From contig NZ_PDBS01000001.1 of the NCBI RefSeq assembly GCF_002572525.1, positions 434,001-498,000 of the forward strand: a DNA stretch of 64,000 nucleotides. Reading direction: 5' to 3'. The notes beneath the pieces are model-generated. The model ran no database searches and had not been told where the DNA came from. It saw only the letters and a list, made by a program, of their open reading frames with translations. The position numbers and the translations under genes are program-made. Positions within the stretch are counted from its first letter, which is position 1. The number at the start of each line of letters is the position of its first letter. This DNA is from Natrinema sp. CBA1119 (lineage in GTDB: Archaea; Halobacteriota; Halobacteria; Halobacteriales; Natrialbaceae). This document shows, piece by piece, positions 51,296 to 60,245 of this stretch.

Positions 51296-52399
51296 TTAGT
51301 GAACTGCGATCGTTCCCACCGCACTCGACTCGTCCGACCCACATCTGTATGCAGCCATCTCCTCGGTCGCGGTAAATTCGAACCACCGTTCGCCGTCTTC
51401 CCCGTGGATCTGCTCGGTCGCGAGATCGCCGACGACGGTCCCGTCTGCATCCACGATCTCGAGATTGTGCGTTCCACCGTCTCCCGCAGTCCACCCGATC
51501 TCGTAGGATTCGCCCTCCTCGAGTGCGAACGGCGGGTTCTCGAACCCCTCGATCTTCGACGGCGCAACGGCGACCCAGTCGGTCTGTGCCTCGAGTTCGA
51601 TCCGCGTTCCCGGCTCGATCACCTGATGGCCGTCCGGCCCGACCGCATCGACCCCTGCGGGTTCTTCGACGGTCGTCTCTCCGAACCGACCGAATTCGAA
51701 TTCGACCTCGAGCTCCATCGTGATCTCATCGTTTTGCCCGCTCTGTGTCGTTCGATACCGATGAATTCGGCCCCTCTCGTCGACGAGAACGAGTCCGTCA
51801 CCGTCGGTCTCTCCGTCCGGAAACCCTCGCGGGATCAGCTCGGAATCGATCCCCGACAGACGGTACTCGTGAAGGGGACCCGTCTCGTTCGATCGCGTTC
51901 CACGGTATTCGGCGACGGCCTCGAGCAGCCAGTCACCGATCGGCTCGAGCGAGTCCTCGATGAGGTCCGCTGCCGATTCCTGTTCGAGGGGACCCGGATA
52001 ATCGGTCGCTCGATGGTCGCCGTCGATGTAGACCACCCGCTCCAGCGAGGGGGTGGGACTCCCTCCGCGCCGCGATCGCACGACGCGTTCCGCGCTCGGT
52101 TCGGCCCGGATCTCGAACGCGTCCATCGTCACCGGTGACTCCCTGGAGTCATCGATCTCCGGAACATCGACGGAGAGCTGACGGTCGTATTCGCCGGTGA
52201 AAGACGTCGCCGTCACGGCCGCTTCGTGCGCCTCGAGGAGCGCGTCGGAATCGTCGACGCCGTCGGCGCTCAGCCCGGGTGGAAATTCGATGCCCGTCGA
52301 GTCGGCGAACGGATTCAGACACCCTGCCAGACCGACGAGGCCGAGTGAGGTCCCGCGGCGGAGCCACTGTCGTCGAGTCGACGTTCGAGAGCGAGCCAT
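51296..52399 (-). CDS. Tat lipoprotein with C-terminal cupredoxin-like domain lacking copper ligands
   Basis: A 367-residue lipoprotein: T-R-R-Q-W-L-R-R-G then the lipobox L-A-G-C. The middle (about 30-240) resembles haloarchaeal lipoproteins with a lipid-carrier-like beta fold. The C-terminal 100 residues look like a halocyanin domain: G-W-T-A-G-D-G-G-T-H-N-L-E-I and E-M-A-A-Y-R-C-G. Only the first His and the Cys are kept; the second His and the Met positions read S-D-E-S-S-A-V-G. It may be structural or bind another metal. Confidence 0.72.
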   Translation of the reverse strand: MARSRTSTRRQWLRRGTSLGLVGLAGCLNPFADSTGIEFPPGLSADGVDDSDALLEAHEAAVTATSFTGEYDRQLSVDVPEIDDSRESPVTMDAFEIRAEPSAERVVRSRRGGSPTPSLERVVYIDGDHRATDYPGPLEQESAADLIEDSLEPIGDWLLEAVAEYRGTRSNETGPLHEYRLSGIDSELIPRGFPDGETDGDGLVLVDERGRIHRYRTTQSGQNDEITMELEVEFEFGRFGETTVEEPAGVDAVGPDGHQVIEPGTRIELEAQTDWVAVAPSKIEGFENPPFALEEGESYEIGWTAGDGGTHNLEIVDADGTVVGDLATEQIHGEDGERWFEFTATEEMAAYRCGSDESSAVGTIAVH

Positions 52400-52508
52400 A
52401 GCGACACTTCTGCCGGTATCCCGTATAAACTCGGAGACGCGCGGAACGGACGACCGCGGTTCGTCCGCGTCGCGGCCGCCGACCGCTCCGTATCAGACCG
52501 TCGAGCGA

Positions 52509-52859
52509 TCAGAGAACGAGCGAAATCATGTACAGGTTCACCATCGCGGCGACCAGCCAGGGTACTGCGAGTCCCGCCGGAACGATCGGACGGTACGCCT
52601 GCTCGAGGAGCGGGCGACAGACGAGGCCGACGCCGATCGCGAACGCCTTCAGCGCGAGCATCCCGGCCAGGCCGTACCCCTCGATCGCGCCGCGGGCGGC
52701 CGGGTTCGACTCGGACAGTCCGAGGTGGAGGCCGACGAACGTCGTCGCGACGTCCGCGATGAGGGCGAGCGCGACGAACGCCCAGCACAGTCGCTCGAGA
52801 GAGACCGGCGTGACGTCGCCGGGCAGGCGGCGGCGCAAGAACGCGCCCTCGGAGCTCAT
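52509..52859 (-). CDS. DUF5658-like membrane protein
   Basis: A 116-residue protein with three membrane helices. W-A-F-V-A-L-A-L-I-A-D-V-A-T-T-F is the first, with an intramembrane Asp; L-S-E-S-N-P-A-A-R follows, a typical phrase of DUF5658, then two more helices. Function unknown. I start at the ATG at 52859. Confidence 0.75.
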   Translation of the reverse strand: MSSEGAFLRRRLPGDVTPVSLERLCWAFVALALIADVATTFVGLHLGLSESNPAARGAIEGYGLAGMLALKAFAIGVGLVCRPLLEQAYRPIVPAGLAVPWLVAAMVNLYMISLVL

Positions 52860-53158
52860 AGCCTCCCTCCCGGAGTCGAACCGGAGCCGTCCCACTGGGA
52901 GCACGCTCCAGTTCCAGCGTTCGATGTATTGTTATGTCAGTCATAGGCCGGCAGCCGCCATCGGTAAGTCGTCGTAACTATCGGCCGACTCGAGCGAGAG
53001 CGGATCCGCGAGCGAGTATACACTGATGGACGAGCGGTTCACTGGACGGTATCCGTGTCAATCACGGCTTACCCGACAACGGGACTTGCAGTGCGACGCG
53101 AGAAGCGAACGGATACCGTTTAGAACGGTTCGTCAACGGAAGCGTTTCGAGCGGTTCG

Positions 53159-53551
53159 TCAGTTCTCGCGTGCGCGCTTGAGGAAGGCGACCGCAGCGCC
53201 GATTAGCGCGAGGTTCTGTAGGAAGGACGTGAGTTCTTCACCGCGTGACTCGGCGTCGACGTTCCAGAAATCGTGCATGACGGGCGTGACTCCCGCGAAG
53301 AACGCGATCACGCTTCCGGCGGACAGCTTCGGAAGCCGCCAGAGACCGATTCCGACGCTTCCGCCGAGGAGCAGTCCGGTCGCCGCTGGCACGAGATTGT
53401 TTGCCGAAGGGACGCCTTTCGCGTCCGCGTAGGCGATACGCCCCTCGAGGTTCATGAGATTTCGAACCGCGAGAACGGCGAGCCCGGTCGCGAAGAGGAG
53501 ACGACCGAACCGAGACGGTGTACTATCGATGGGAGAATCGTGTTCCGACAT
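53159..53551 (-). CDS. DoxX-like membrane protein
   Basis: A 130-residue protein with four membrane helices. The phrase G-V-T-P-V-M-H-D-F-W-N-V in the third helix region and the closing L-Q-N-L-A-L-I-G-A-A-V-A-F match DoxX/SURF4-like proteins. These are linked in other organisms to terminal oxidase or thiol stress functions; the role here is unassigned. Confidence 0.8.
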   Translation of the reverse strand: MSEHDSPIDSTPSRFGRLLFATGLAVLAVRNLMNLEGRIAYADAKGVPSANNLVPAATGLLLGGSVGIGLWRLPKLSAGSVIAFFAGVTPVMHDFWNVDAESRGEELTSFLQNLALIGAAVAFLKRAREN

Positions 53552-53673
53552 CGTTCGGTGACAGGGGCCTGCCTGTGATAACCCCTGCCTTCGTCGAAGC
53601 GTCTGCCGCGACCTCGGTCGCGGGTCGGGAGTTCGGGATTCGGGCCCCGATTCCGGCTATCGCTCGCCCGCCG

Positions 53674-55548
53674 TCAGAGGATCGTCCCGTGTTTCTTGTC
53701 GGGCAGGGACTTCTCGACATCGGCGTAGAAGTCGAATCGGGCGGCGAGTTCCTCGCGCAACGTGCTCGGCGGGACGAGTTCGTCGATGACGACCTCGCTG
53801 GCCATCCGATGGACGTCGATGTCTTCGCGGTACTCCTCGCGGAGCCGTTCCTCCATCCGCTCGCGCTCCTCGGGGTCGTCGATTTCGGCGAGCTTGCGGG
53901 CGTAGACTGCGTTGACCGCCGCTTCGGGGCCCATGATGGCGATCTCGCCCGACGGGAGACCGATGACGCTCTCGGGATCGTAGGCCGGGCCACCCATCGC
54001 GTAGATCCCCGCGCCGTAGGCCTTGCGGACGACGACGGTCTGTTTGGGGACCGTCGCCGAGGACGTCGCGTAGATCAGCTTCTTTCCCTGCTCGAGAATG
54101 CCCTCTTTCTCGACCTGTGAGCCGGCCATGAAGCCGGGGGTGTCACAGAGGTAGAGTAAGGGAATATTGAACGCGTCCGACTTCCAGACGAATTCCGCTG
54201 CCTTCTCGGCCGCGTCGGGGAAGATTGCGCCGGCGCGGTGGGCGGGCTGATTGGCGACGATACCGACCGGGCGGCCGTCGATCCGGGCGTAGGCCGTGAT
54301 AATTTCCGGGCCGTAATCGGGTCGTAACTCGAAGTACGACCCCTCATCGACGAGCCGGTCGATCACGTCGGTCATGTCGTACCCCTTGTTCGGCTCCTGT
54401 GGGACGACGGCGTCGATTCCGTCTGGAGACTTCGCGGGTGCCGTCGGCTCCCGTTTCGGCGGCTTCTCGTCGGCGTTGTCCGGTAAATAGGTGATCAGTT
54501 GGGCCACTAGCTCGCGCGCGTGTTCCTCGTCCCTCGCGATCAGGTCCGCCGAGCCCGACTCCCGCATGTGGACCTGCGGACCGCCGAGTTCCTGCAGGTC
54601 GATCTCCTCGCCAGTGACCATCCGTACCATTCGCGGGGACGCGATCGCCATCGCGGACATCCCCTCGACCATAATCGTGAAGTCCGCGAAGACCGGCGTG
54701 TAGGCCGCACCGGCGATCGAGGGACCGTAGAGCACGCAGATCTGTGGCACCCGCCCGGAGAGCATCGAGTGATTGTAGTAGTACTTCCCGATCCCCTCCC
54801 TGTTCGCGAAGAAGCCGGTCTGCTGATCGATCCGGCCGCCAGAGGAGTCCATCAGGTAGCACACCGGATTGCCCGTCTTGAGCGCTCTCTGTTGCATCCG
54901 GAGAAACTTCTCGACACCCTTGGCAGCCATGCTGCCCCGTTTGACGGTGTAATCGTTGGCCATGACGTGGACGTCCCGCCCCTCGAACGTCGCCGCGGCC
55001 GTGATGAGCCCGTCCGCCGGCAATCGGTCGGCGTCAGCAGCGGCTCCGTCCTCGTCAACGTCGTCCTCGCTACCGCTCTCTCCGTCCACCTCGTCCCTGA
55101 CGTCGTCGGTCCCCGCACCGCTGGGATGCCAGTCGTCGAACGCCGCGAACGTGCCGTCCTCGAAGCGCAACTCGCTGTCCTCGCCGGCGAACCACAGCTC
55201 GAGCCGGTCGCGGACGAACAGCTTCCCCTGCTCGGGAAGTTGCTCTTTGTACTTCTCGGGGCCACCCTCGAGGATGTCGTCGATCTCGTCCCACAGGCGT
55301 TCCTCGCGTTCGGTCGGTCCGAGATCGGCGTCACCACGATCGGCGTCGGGTCGATCGCGCTCATCGTTCCGCGCGGTCGGACCGCCGTCGGTCGGTGCGA
55401 CCGCGTCTTCCTCGAGGTCGTGGACCGCCGTGGGCTCCGTCTCGTCGCCGACGTACACCGAGACCGATTCGTCGAGGTGTTCGGCGAGAGCGGTGGCGAT
55501 CGCCACCGCTTCGTCGTCGGCGGCACCAGCCGCGATACGAACTCGCAT
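53674..55548 (-). CDS. Acyl-CoA carboxylase carboxyltransferase subunit with fused epsilon/PccX-like domain
   Basis: A 624-residue protein, about 100 longer than usual PccB/AccD-type subunits. Residues 1-45 (M-R-V-R-I-A-A-G, then E-A-V-A-I-A-T-A-L-A-E-H-L) resemble the small epsilon/PccX subunit of acyl-CoA carboxylases; an acidic linker follows to about 85. The carboxyltransferase part has R-G-S-M-A-A-K-G, M-D-S-S-G-G-R, G-P-S-I-A-G-A-A-Y in the first half and D-T-P-G-F, G-A-G-I-Y-A-M in the second. A second acidic insert is at about 150-190. It transfers CO2 from biotin to propionyl- or acetyl-CoA. No biotin carboxylase gene is next to it. Confidence 0.88.
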   Translation of the reverse strand: MRVRIAAGAADDEAVAIATALAEHLDESVSVYVGDETEPTAVHDLEEDAVAPTDGGPTARNDERDRPDADRGDADLGPTEREERLWDEIDDILEGGPEKYKEQLPEQGKLFVRDRLELWFAGEDSELRFEDGTFAAFDDWHPSGAGTDDVRDEVDGESGSEDDVDEDGAAADADRLPADGLITAAATFEGRDVHVMANDYTVKRGSMAAKGVEKFLRMQQRALKTGNPVCYLMDSSGGRIDQQTGFFANREGIGKYYYNHSMLSGRVPQICVLYGPSIAGAAYTPVFADFTIMVEGMSAMAIASPRMVRMVTGEEIDLQELGGPQVHMRESGSADLIARDEEHARELVAQLITYLPDNADEKPPKREPTAPAKSPDGIDAVVPQEPNKGYDMTDVIDRLVDEGSYFELRPDYGPEIITAYARIDGRPVGIVANQPAHRAGAIFPDAAEKAAEFVWKSDAFNIPLLYLCDTPGFMAGSQVEKEGILEQGKKLIYATSSATVPKQTVVVRKAYGAGIYAMGGPAYDPESVIGLPSGEIAIMGPEAAVNAVYARKLAEIDDPEERERMEERLREEYREDIDVHRMASEVVIDELVPPSTLREELAARFDFYADVEKSLPDKKHGTIL

Positions 55549-56018
55549 GCTCCCACCTGTGTCGGGCGGCGGGATACCGTTTTCGCCGCGGCGGGCTCGA
55601 GTTGCGGGCCGATCGGCTCGGGAACGCTGACGGCACAGTCGGAGGAGAGGGCGGTTCGCGCCGGGTCGATTGCCAACCGATCCGGAGGTCGCCGCGAGCG
55701 GATGAGGAGGATGCGTCGCGGTCGCGGCGCGAACCGGTCGAGAGTGCGTCGTGCCTCCGCGGTCACCAACACGGAGACGGGCGATACTGATCGGCCGCGT
55801 GTCACGAACGCTCGCGTTCAGTCGTGCAGTCATTATATCCGGCTGCCGTCGCCGACGGTGACTGCAGTTCCGTCGGCGGCACCTGCAGGCAAAATCCCTT
55901 TGCTCGATTTCGGCGTTTACTTCGACGGTTACCGATCCCGTTCCGCGACGCTTGCGATCGGTCCGTTCGACGGGTTGCAGTGGCGGAACGGGACAGTAGC
56001 GAGGATCAGTATCGCGAC
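55549..56018. other. Divergent intergenic region, no gene seen
   Basis: These 470 bases separate the starts of the carboxylase and the protease genes and so must hold both promoters. Frames on either strand are Arg/Ser-rich and not protein-like. CATTATATCC near 55832 could be a TATA element but is far from both starts. I see no strong palindrome. Confidence 0.45.
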
Positions 56019-57191
56019 ATGTCCGAGGCGCACACCGAGCAGTCAACCCAGCGACTCGCAACGGTTCGAGACCGAATCGATCGCGGAATGGACAGACGTT
56101 CGTTCCTTCGGACCCTCGTCAGCGGCGGGTACGCCCTCGGGATGGCCGCGTGGCTCGGCGTCGACGACTTCCTCGCGGCCGACGACGGCGAGGTGCCCGT
56201 GGTCACGGCCCTCGTCAGAGAGGACCCCGACGATCCCTGGTCGATACGGGAACGAACCCGGACGGTCCCCGCGGAGTGGTACGCCGCCGTCGAGTCCGCC
56301 TTCGAACTGAATCAACGGCTGGCGCGTATCGCCTTTACCGGCTATCTCGGCAGCGCAGTCGTTCCCGGCGACCACGAGAGTGGGACCGCCACCGTCTCCG
56401 TCGGCGTCTCGGGAGACGGCCACTCCGTCTCCGAAATGGTCGGCGAACTCGCCGAGGGAATCGATATCAAGGCCGAAACGATCATCGATGTCGGCGATAT
56501 TCAGAACGGTCCGGAGCACCGCGAACCGCGACTCGCCGATGCCATCCCGGACGGCGGAGTCCCGAGCGGCGTCGCCTGCGAAACCCCCTCAAGCATGGCG
56601 ACGCTCGGGCCGGCGCTGTATCACCCCGACGGGCAGCGCCAGTTTTTCGTGACGGCCGAACACGCGTTCATGGACGACCACGACGCAACCGACGGCACAC
56701 TCCACCTTCCTCGCGAGGAGCGAGACGCCATCGAACTGGGGACCGTCGCACACTATCATCCCGCCGAGGACGTCGCCGCCGTCGAGCCGACCGGCCGAGT
56801 CGAGCCCACCAGCCGGATCGAGACACCGAGACAACCCCGCGTTCGCGGTCAGTTTACCAAGTTCGGCCTCGCCGATCTCGTCGCCCGGGACGCGGAACTC
56901 GAGAAAGTCGGCGCGCTGTCCGGCCACACGACGGGGAAGATCCAGGGGATCGACGCGGTGACCTGTTTCACCGACGAGTTCTGTCGCCGCGGACAGATCC
57001 GCTGGGGCGGCGAGATGGACCTGACCGACGGCGACAGCGGCTCCGTGAGCTATCACCGCGATCCGGAGGGCGAGGACGAGGACGTCCTCGTTGCGGGCTT
57101 CAACAACGCTCGCACCTGGTGGCCCGGACAGAGCTACGTCTGGGGTGTCGGGGCCTATCGACTGACCGAACAACATGGCTACCACTTCTGA
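56019..57191 (+). CDS. Tat-exported trypsin-like serine protease
   Basis: A 390-residue protein with a Tat motif at residues 26-31 (D-R-R-S-F-L-R). A possible chymotrypsin-type triad is visible: His215 in V-T-A-E-H-A-F, Asp251 in P-A-E-D-V-A-A-V, and Ser340 in T-D-G-D-S-G-S-V-S. Their order and spacing fit family S1/S1-like proteases. A 150-residue N-terminal region of unknown fold precedes the catalytic domain. Cleavage specificity cannot be read. The next gene starts 44 bases downstream and may be co-transcribed. Confidence 0.75.
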   Translation: MSEAHTEQSTQRLATVRDRIDRGMDRRSFLRTLVSGGYALGMAAWLGVDDFLAADDGEVPVVTALVREDPDDPWSIRERTRTVPAEWYAAVESAFELNQRLARIAFTGYLGSAVVPGDHESGTATVSVGVSGDGHSVSEMVGELAEGIDIKAETIIDVGDIQNGPEHREPRLADAIPDGGVPSGVACETPSSMATLGPALYHPDGQRQFFVTAEHAFMDDHDATDGTLHLPREERDAIELGTVAHYHPAEDVAAVEPTGRVEPTSRIETPRQPRVRGQFTKFGLADLVARDAELEKVGALSGHTTGKIQGIDAVTCFTDEFCRRGQIRWGGEMDLTDGDSGSVSYHRDPEGEDEDVLVAGFNNARTWWPGQSYVWGVGAYRLTEQHGYHF

Positions 57192-57235
57192 TCGACGACG
57201 AACCGAACCGCGCCGATACGACCGACCGACGCAGC

Positions 57236-57496
57236 ATGAGTAACGATACCCCTCGCACCTCGAGAAACGGACGCGCTCGACGGGCCCTCACCGCCGTCAC
57301 GAGCGGCGGCCTGCGCATTCTCGTCGACCTGCTCGTCGTCTCGCTGTGGGTCCTGTTCCTGACGCTCGTGTTCCTCGAGAACGGGTGGCCCCGCTGGGCG
57401 TTCTACGCCCTGCTGCTCGGCGGAGTTGGGCTCTACGTCGCCCTCACGGCGGCCTGGATCGGCGCGGAGCACGAAAATCGAAACGAATCGAAATGA
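57236..57496 (+). CDS. Small two-helix membrane protein (86 aa)
   Basis: An 86-residue protein with a basic N-terminus and two membrane helices (L-V-D-L-L-V-V-S-L-W-V-L-F-L-T-L and F-Y-A-L-L-L-G-G-V-G-L-Y-V-A-L). It starts at the ATG at 57236 on the same strand as the protease. Unknown function; the layout matches small haloarchaeal membrane proteins. Confidence 0.7.
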   Translation: MSNDTPRTSRNGRARRALTAVTSGGLRILVDLLVVSLWVLFLTLVFLENGWPRWAFYALLLGGVGLYVALTAAWIGAEHENRNESK

Positions 57497-57534
57497 GTCG
57501 AAGTGAGCCGTGACGCCCCCGCTCCGCTCGCCGG

Positions 57535-58404
57535 CTACGCGAGCGCGTCCTCGAGCCGGTCGATCAACTCGTCGTTGCCGACGTGGACCGGCGTCCGGTC
57601 GTGGAGATCGTCGGGCTCGACGGACAGCAGCGACTGCACACCGTTCGAGGAGCGCCCGCCGGCCTGCTCGACGACGTAGCCGATGGGGTTCCCCTCGAAC
57701 TGCAGCCGAAGCTTGCCTTCTGGCCGGGACTCGAGGCCCGGATAGCCGAAGGTGCCGCCGTAGGTGAGCACCTGATTGACGTCGCCGATCAGCGCGCCGC
57801 CGTAGCGGAGTTTGAGCTCCGATTCGATCTCGCGGGCGTGTTCGCGGAAGTCGTCGGGCCAATTGGGGACCCGGCCACCGAAGCCGTAGACGACCGGCTC
57901 GTCTGGCAGGGCGAGATCGCGGTCGACGACCGTCCGCTCGCCGCCGGAGAGTTCGTACTCGGTGACGATGTCGTCGGTCGCGATCACCATCGTCGTGATC
58001 GGCCCGTAGAGGACGAAGCCGGCGGCGACGAGGGTCTCACCGCGAGCGGGAAGCGCGGCGTCGTAGACGCCGAAGATCGTTCCCATCGTGTTGTTCGATT
58101 TGAGATTCGAGGAGCCGTCGAGCGGATCCACTGCGACGGCGTACGCGTCGCTCGCAGCCGGATCCGCACCGCAGTCGACGGCTTCGGCGCGTTCCTCGCT
58201 GGCGTACTGGCCGACACCGTCTATCTCGGCGAGCCGATCGCCCAGCAACTCGTCGGCCCAGATATCGGCCTCGGCCTGGGTCTCGCCGCTGGGGTTTTCC
58301 TCGTCGACCGTCCCGCGGCGGCCGATCAGTCCCTGCCGGATCTCGGTCGCCGAGCGACTGATCGTCGCCACGACGCTCTCGACGACTGGGTCGGAGACCG
58401 TCAT
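57535..58404 (-). CDS. fbp: Class I-type fructose-1,6-bisphosphatase
   Basis: A 289-residue sugar phosphatase. The metal-binding motif is V-D-P-L-D-G-S-S-N, with Glu residues in S-E-E-R and a later G-G-A-L-I-G-D-V segment. It removes the 1-phosphate in gluconeogenesis. Its start is one base after the stop of the aldolase gene, so the two are translated together. It runs on the minus strand. Confidence 0.9.
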   Translation of the reverse strand: MTVSDPVVESVVATISRSATEIRQGLIGRRGTVDEENPSGETQAEADIWADELLGDRLAEIDGVGQYASEERAEAVDCGADPAASDAYAVAVDPLDGSSNLKSNNTMGTIFGVYDAALPARGETLVAAGFVLYGPITTMVIATDDIVTEYELSGGERTVVDRDLALPDEPVVYGFGGRVPNWPDDFREHAREIESELKLRYGGALIGDVNQVLTYGGTFGYPGLESRPEGKLRLQFEGNPIGYVVEQAGGRSSNGVQSLLSVEPDDLHDRTPVHVGNDELIDRLEDALA

Positions 58405-58405
58405 C

Positions 58406-59200
58406 CTATTCGGTGGCCTCGAGTGCGGCGTCGGCGGTCGCCTCCTCGTAGATGACCTCCTCGAGCGCGTCGAGGATCCGCGTCGGATTCTCCCGCTGCC
58501 AGACGTTGCGGCCGACGGCGAGTCCGCTCGCGCCGGCGGTGACGGCGGACTCGACGGTCGAGCAGAAGTCGTAGTCGGAGGTCTTCGAGCCGCCGCTCAT
58601 GACGACCTTCATGTCGCCCGCGGCCTTGCAGGCGTGTTCCATCGCGTCGGCGCTGCCGGGGTACTTGACCTTCGCGATGTCGGCACCGACCTCGAGGGCG
58701 ATGCGCGTGGCGTAGGAGATCGTGCTCGGCTTGGTGTCGTTCTTGAGTCCCTGGCCGCGTGGATAGGACCACATGACGACGGGGAGGTCGTACTCGCGAG
58801 CCTTCTCCTGAACCCGGCGGAACTCCTCGTACATCTCGACTTCGTGGTTCGACCCGCTGTAGACGGTGAAGCCGACCGCGTCGGCACCGATCTCGGCCGC
58901 GTAGTCGACCGAGCAGTTGATCGCCGAGTCGGGCTCGCCCATCCACATGTTCGAGGTCCCGTTGAGCTTCACGAGGAGATTGACGTCGTCCTCGTAGCTC
59001 GGATAGTAACCCTCCGCGATCCCCTTCTGGACGGCGATCGACGTGACGGCGTCGTGCGTCGCCGTCTCGAAGACCGTCGACGGATCGAGTTTCTCCGGGA
59101 CCGCCTCGAAGTCGACGGGGCCGTGCTCGAGCCCGTGGTCCATCGCCAGAATCAGTGACTTGCCGTCGCGAACGATCGGAGAGTCGTCGATCGGAATCAT
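58406..59200 (-). CDS. fba: Class I fructose-bisphosphate aldolase (DhnA type)
   Basis: A 264-residue TIM-barrel. I-L-A-M-D-H-G-L-E-H-G-P opens it, and the Schiff-base Lys lies in D-I-A-K-V-K-Y-P-G. The family includes the archaeal class I aldolase and 2-amino-3,7-dideoxy-D-threo-hept-6-ulosonate synthase of aromatic synthesis. Linkage to fbp favours the aldolase. A TATA box (TTTATA, minus strand, forward 59225-59230) lies 25-30 bases before the ATG, a leaderless layout. Confidence 0.88.
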   Translation of the reverse strand: MIPIDDSPIVRDGKSLILAMDHGLEHGPVDFEAVPEKLDPSTVFETATHDAVTSIAVQKGIAEGYYPSYEDDVNLLVKLNGTSNMWMGEPDSAINCSVDYAAEIGADAVGFTVYSGSNHEVEMYEEFRRVQEKAREYDLPVVMWSYPRGQGLKNDTKPSTISYATRIALEVGADIAKVKYPGSADAMEHACKAAGDMKVVMSGGSKTSDYDFCSTVESAVTAGASGLAVGRNVWQRENPTRILDALEEVIYEEATADAALEATE

Positions 59201-59224
59201 CTGTTAGACGGTCCAACAGGCCGC

Positions 59225-59230
59225 TATAAA
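59225..59230 (-). promoter_or_regulatory. TATA box of the fba-fbp operon
   Basis: TTTATA on the minus strand, 25-30 bases before the aldolase ATG. Position and sequence match haloarchaeal leaderless promoters. Confidence 0.6.
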
Positions 59231-59344
59231 TCTCTGATGATCCGGGTTATAGAAATTCCATACAAAAGTAGTAATTTCGGTTTGCATCGTCTGCCAGTCG
59301 TGTCAAAAACGGACAATTCGTTTCGACTCCCCCGTCGAAAGTAA

Positions 59345-60088
59345 CTACTTGAGTAGTTCGCGCGCGTTGTGACGCCACGTTCGGACGTGCAACACGTTCA
59401 GATCCAGGAGGCGTGCGACCGTCATCGCGTCCACCGTCGCCAGTCGTTCTGCCGAGCGGACGCCGGCCTCAGCCAGTGCGTCGGCGTCGTCGGGACCGAC
59501 ACCCGCCACCGCCGTGACGGGCGTCGGCTCCGGATACGGACGCTCCGTCGGTCGCTCCCGTCCGACCGAGATCGGCTCCGTGTGGTCGTATTCGAAGGCC
59601 TGCCAGTCCTCGTCGCCGCTGACGGCGATCCACTCGCGCTCGGCGTCGCCGAGCCCGCGGACTTCGCTCGAGCGGCGCTCGAGGTCGCCGTCGGATTCGA
59701 ACGACCACGACAGCGAGAACCGCCGTCGGAGGGCATCGGCGACCGACTCGTCGACCCCTTCATCCAGTAACAGGCGATAGGAGTACTCCTTTTCCGCGAC
59801 CGCGTCGGTGTCGATATCGACGGTTTCGAGGGCCTCACGCTCGGCGGGCTCGAGCGCGGAATCGGGTGCCGTCTCGAGCTCGTGGGCCGCTTCGGCCGCC
59901 TCGGCCGACTCGTCTTCCGCTCCCTCGTCGAACTCGAGTTCGATGGCGTCGTCGGCGTCGCCGTCGATACTCGAGTCGTCGCCGCTGACGTCGACGGTGA
60001 TTCCGATATCGACGACACCGGTCTCGTCGGTCGTGTCCTCACTCGTTGTCCCCGTTCCCGCGTCGCTGGCGACGTTTTTCTTGCTCAC
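59345..60088 (-). CDS. Helix-hairpin-helix protein (DUF7409-like)
   Basis: A 247-residue protein. The first 100 residues are very acidic and probably disordered. A middle HhH-like unit (L-L-D-E-G-V-D-E-S-V-A-D-A-L-R-R-R-F-S-L) is followed by a C-terminal one (V-A-G-V-G-P-D-D-A-D-A-L-A-E-A-G-V-R-S-A-E-R-L-A). HhH domains bind DNA without sequence specificity. Start choice: GTG at 60088 (S-K-K-N-V-A-S) or GTG at 60115. Function unassigned. Confidence 0.7.
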   Translation of the reverse strand: MSKKNVASDAGTGTTSEDTTDETGVVDIGITVDVSGDDSSIDGDADDAIELEFDEGAEDESAEAAEAAHELETAPDSALEPAEREALETVDIDTDAVAEKEYSYRLLLDEGVDESVADALRRRFSLSWSFESDGDLERRSSEVRGLGDAEREWIAVSGDEDWQAFEYDHTEPISVGRERPTERPYPEPTPVTAVAGVGPDDADALAEAGVRSAERLATVDAMTVARLLDLNVLHVRTWRHNARELLK

Positions 60089-60245
60089 GCGATCCACCGG
60101 ATATCCGTAGCTCACACTCTCGCATCTTGAAACTTATCCTCGGCCCGTCGACCCGATACCCGTTCGTTCTGTCCCGACCGAGTGTTCCACGGTGCGACGG
60201 ACCGTTCACCGGCACGCTTACGGCTCCAACGGGGGAAGCGTCCGT

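Noticed and set aside
55549-56061. 171-codon N-terminal extension of the carboxylase gene
   Set aside because: The extension is Arg/Ser-rich and overlaps the divergent protease start; the ATG at 55548 begins the acidic protein.
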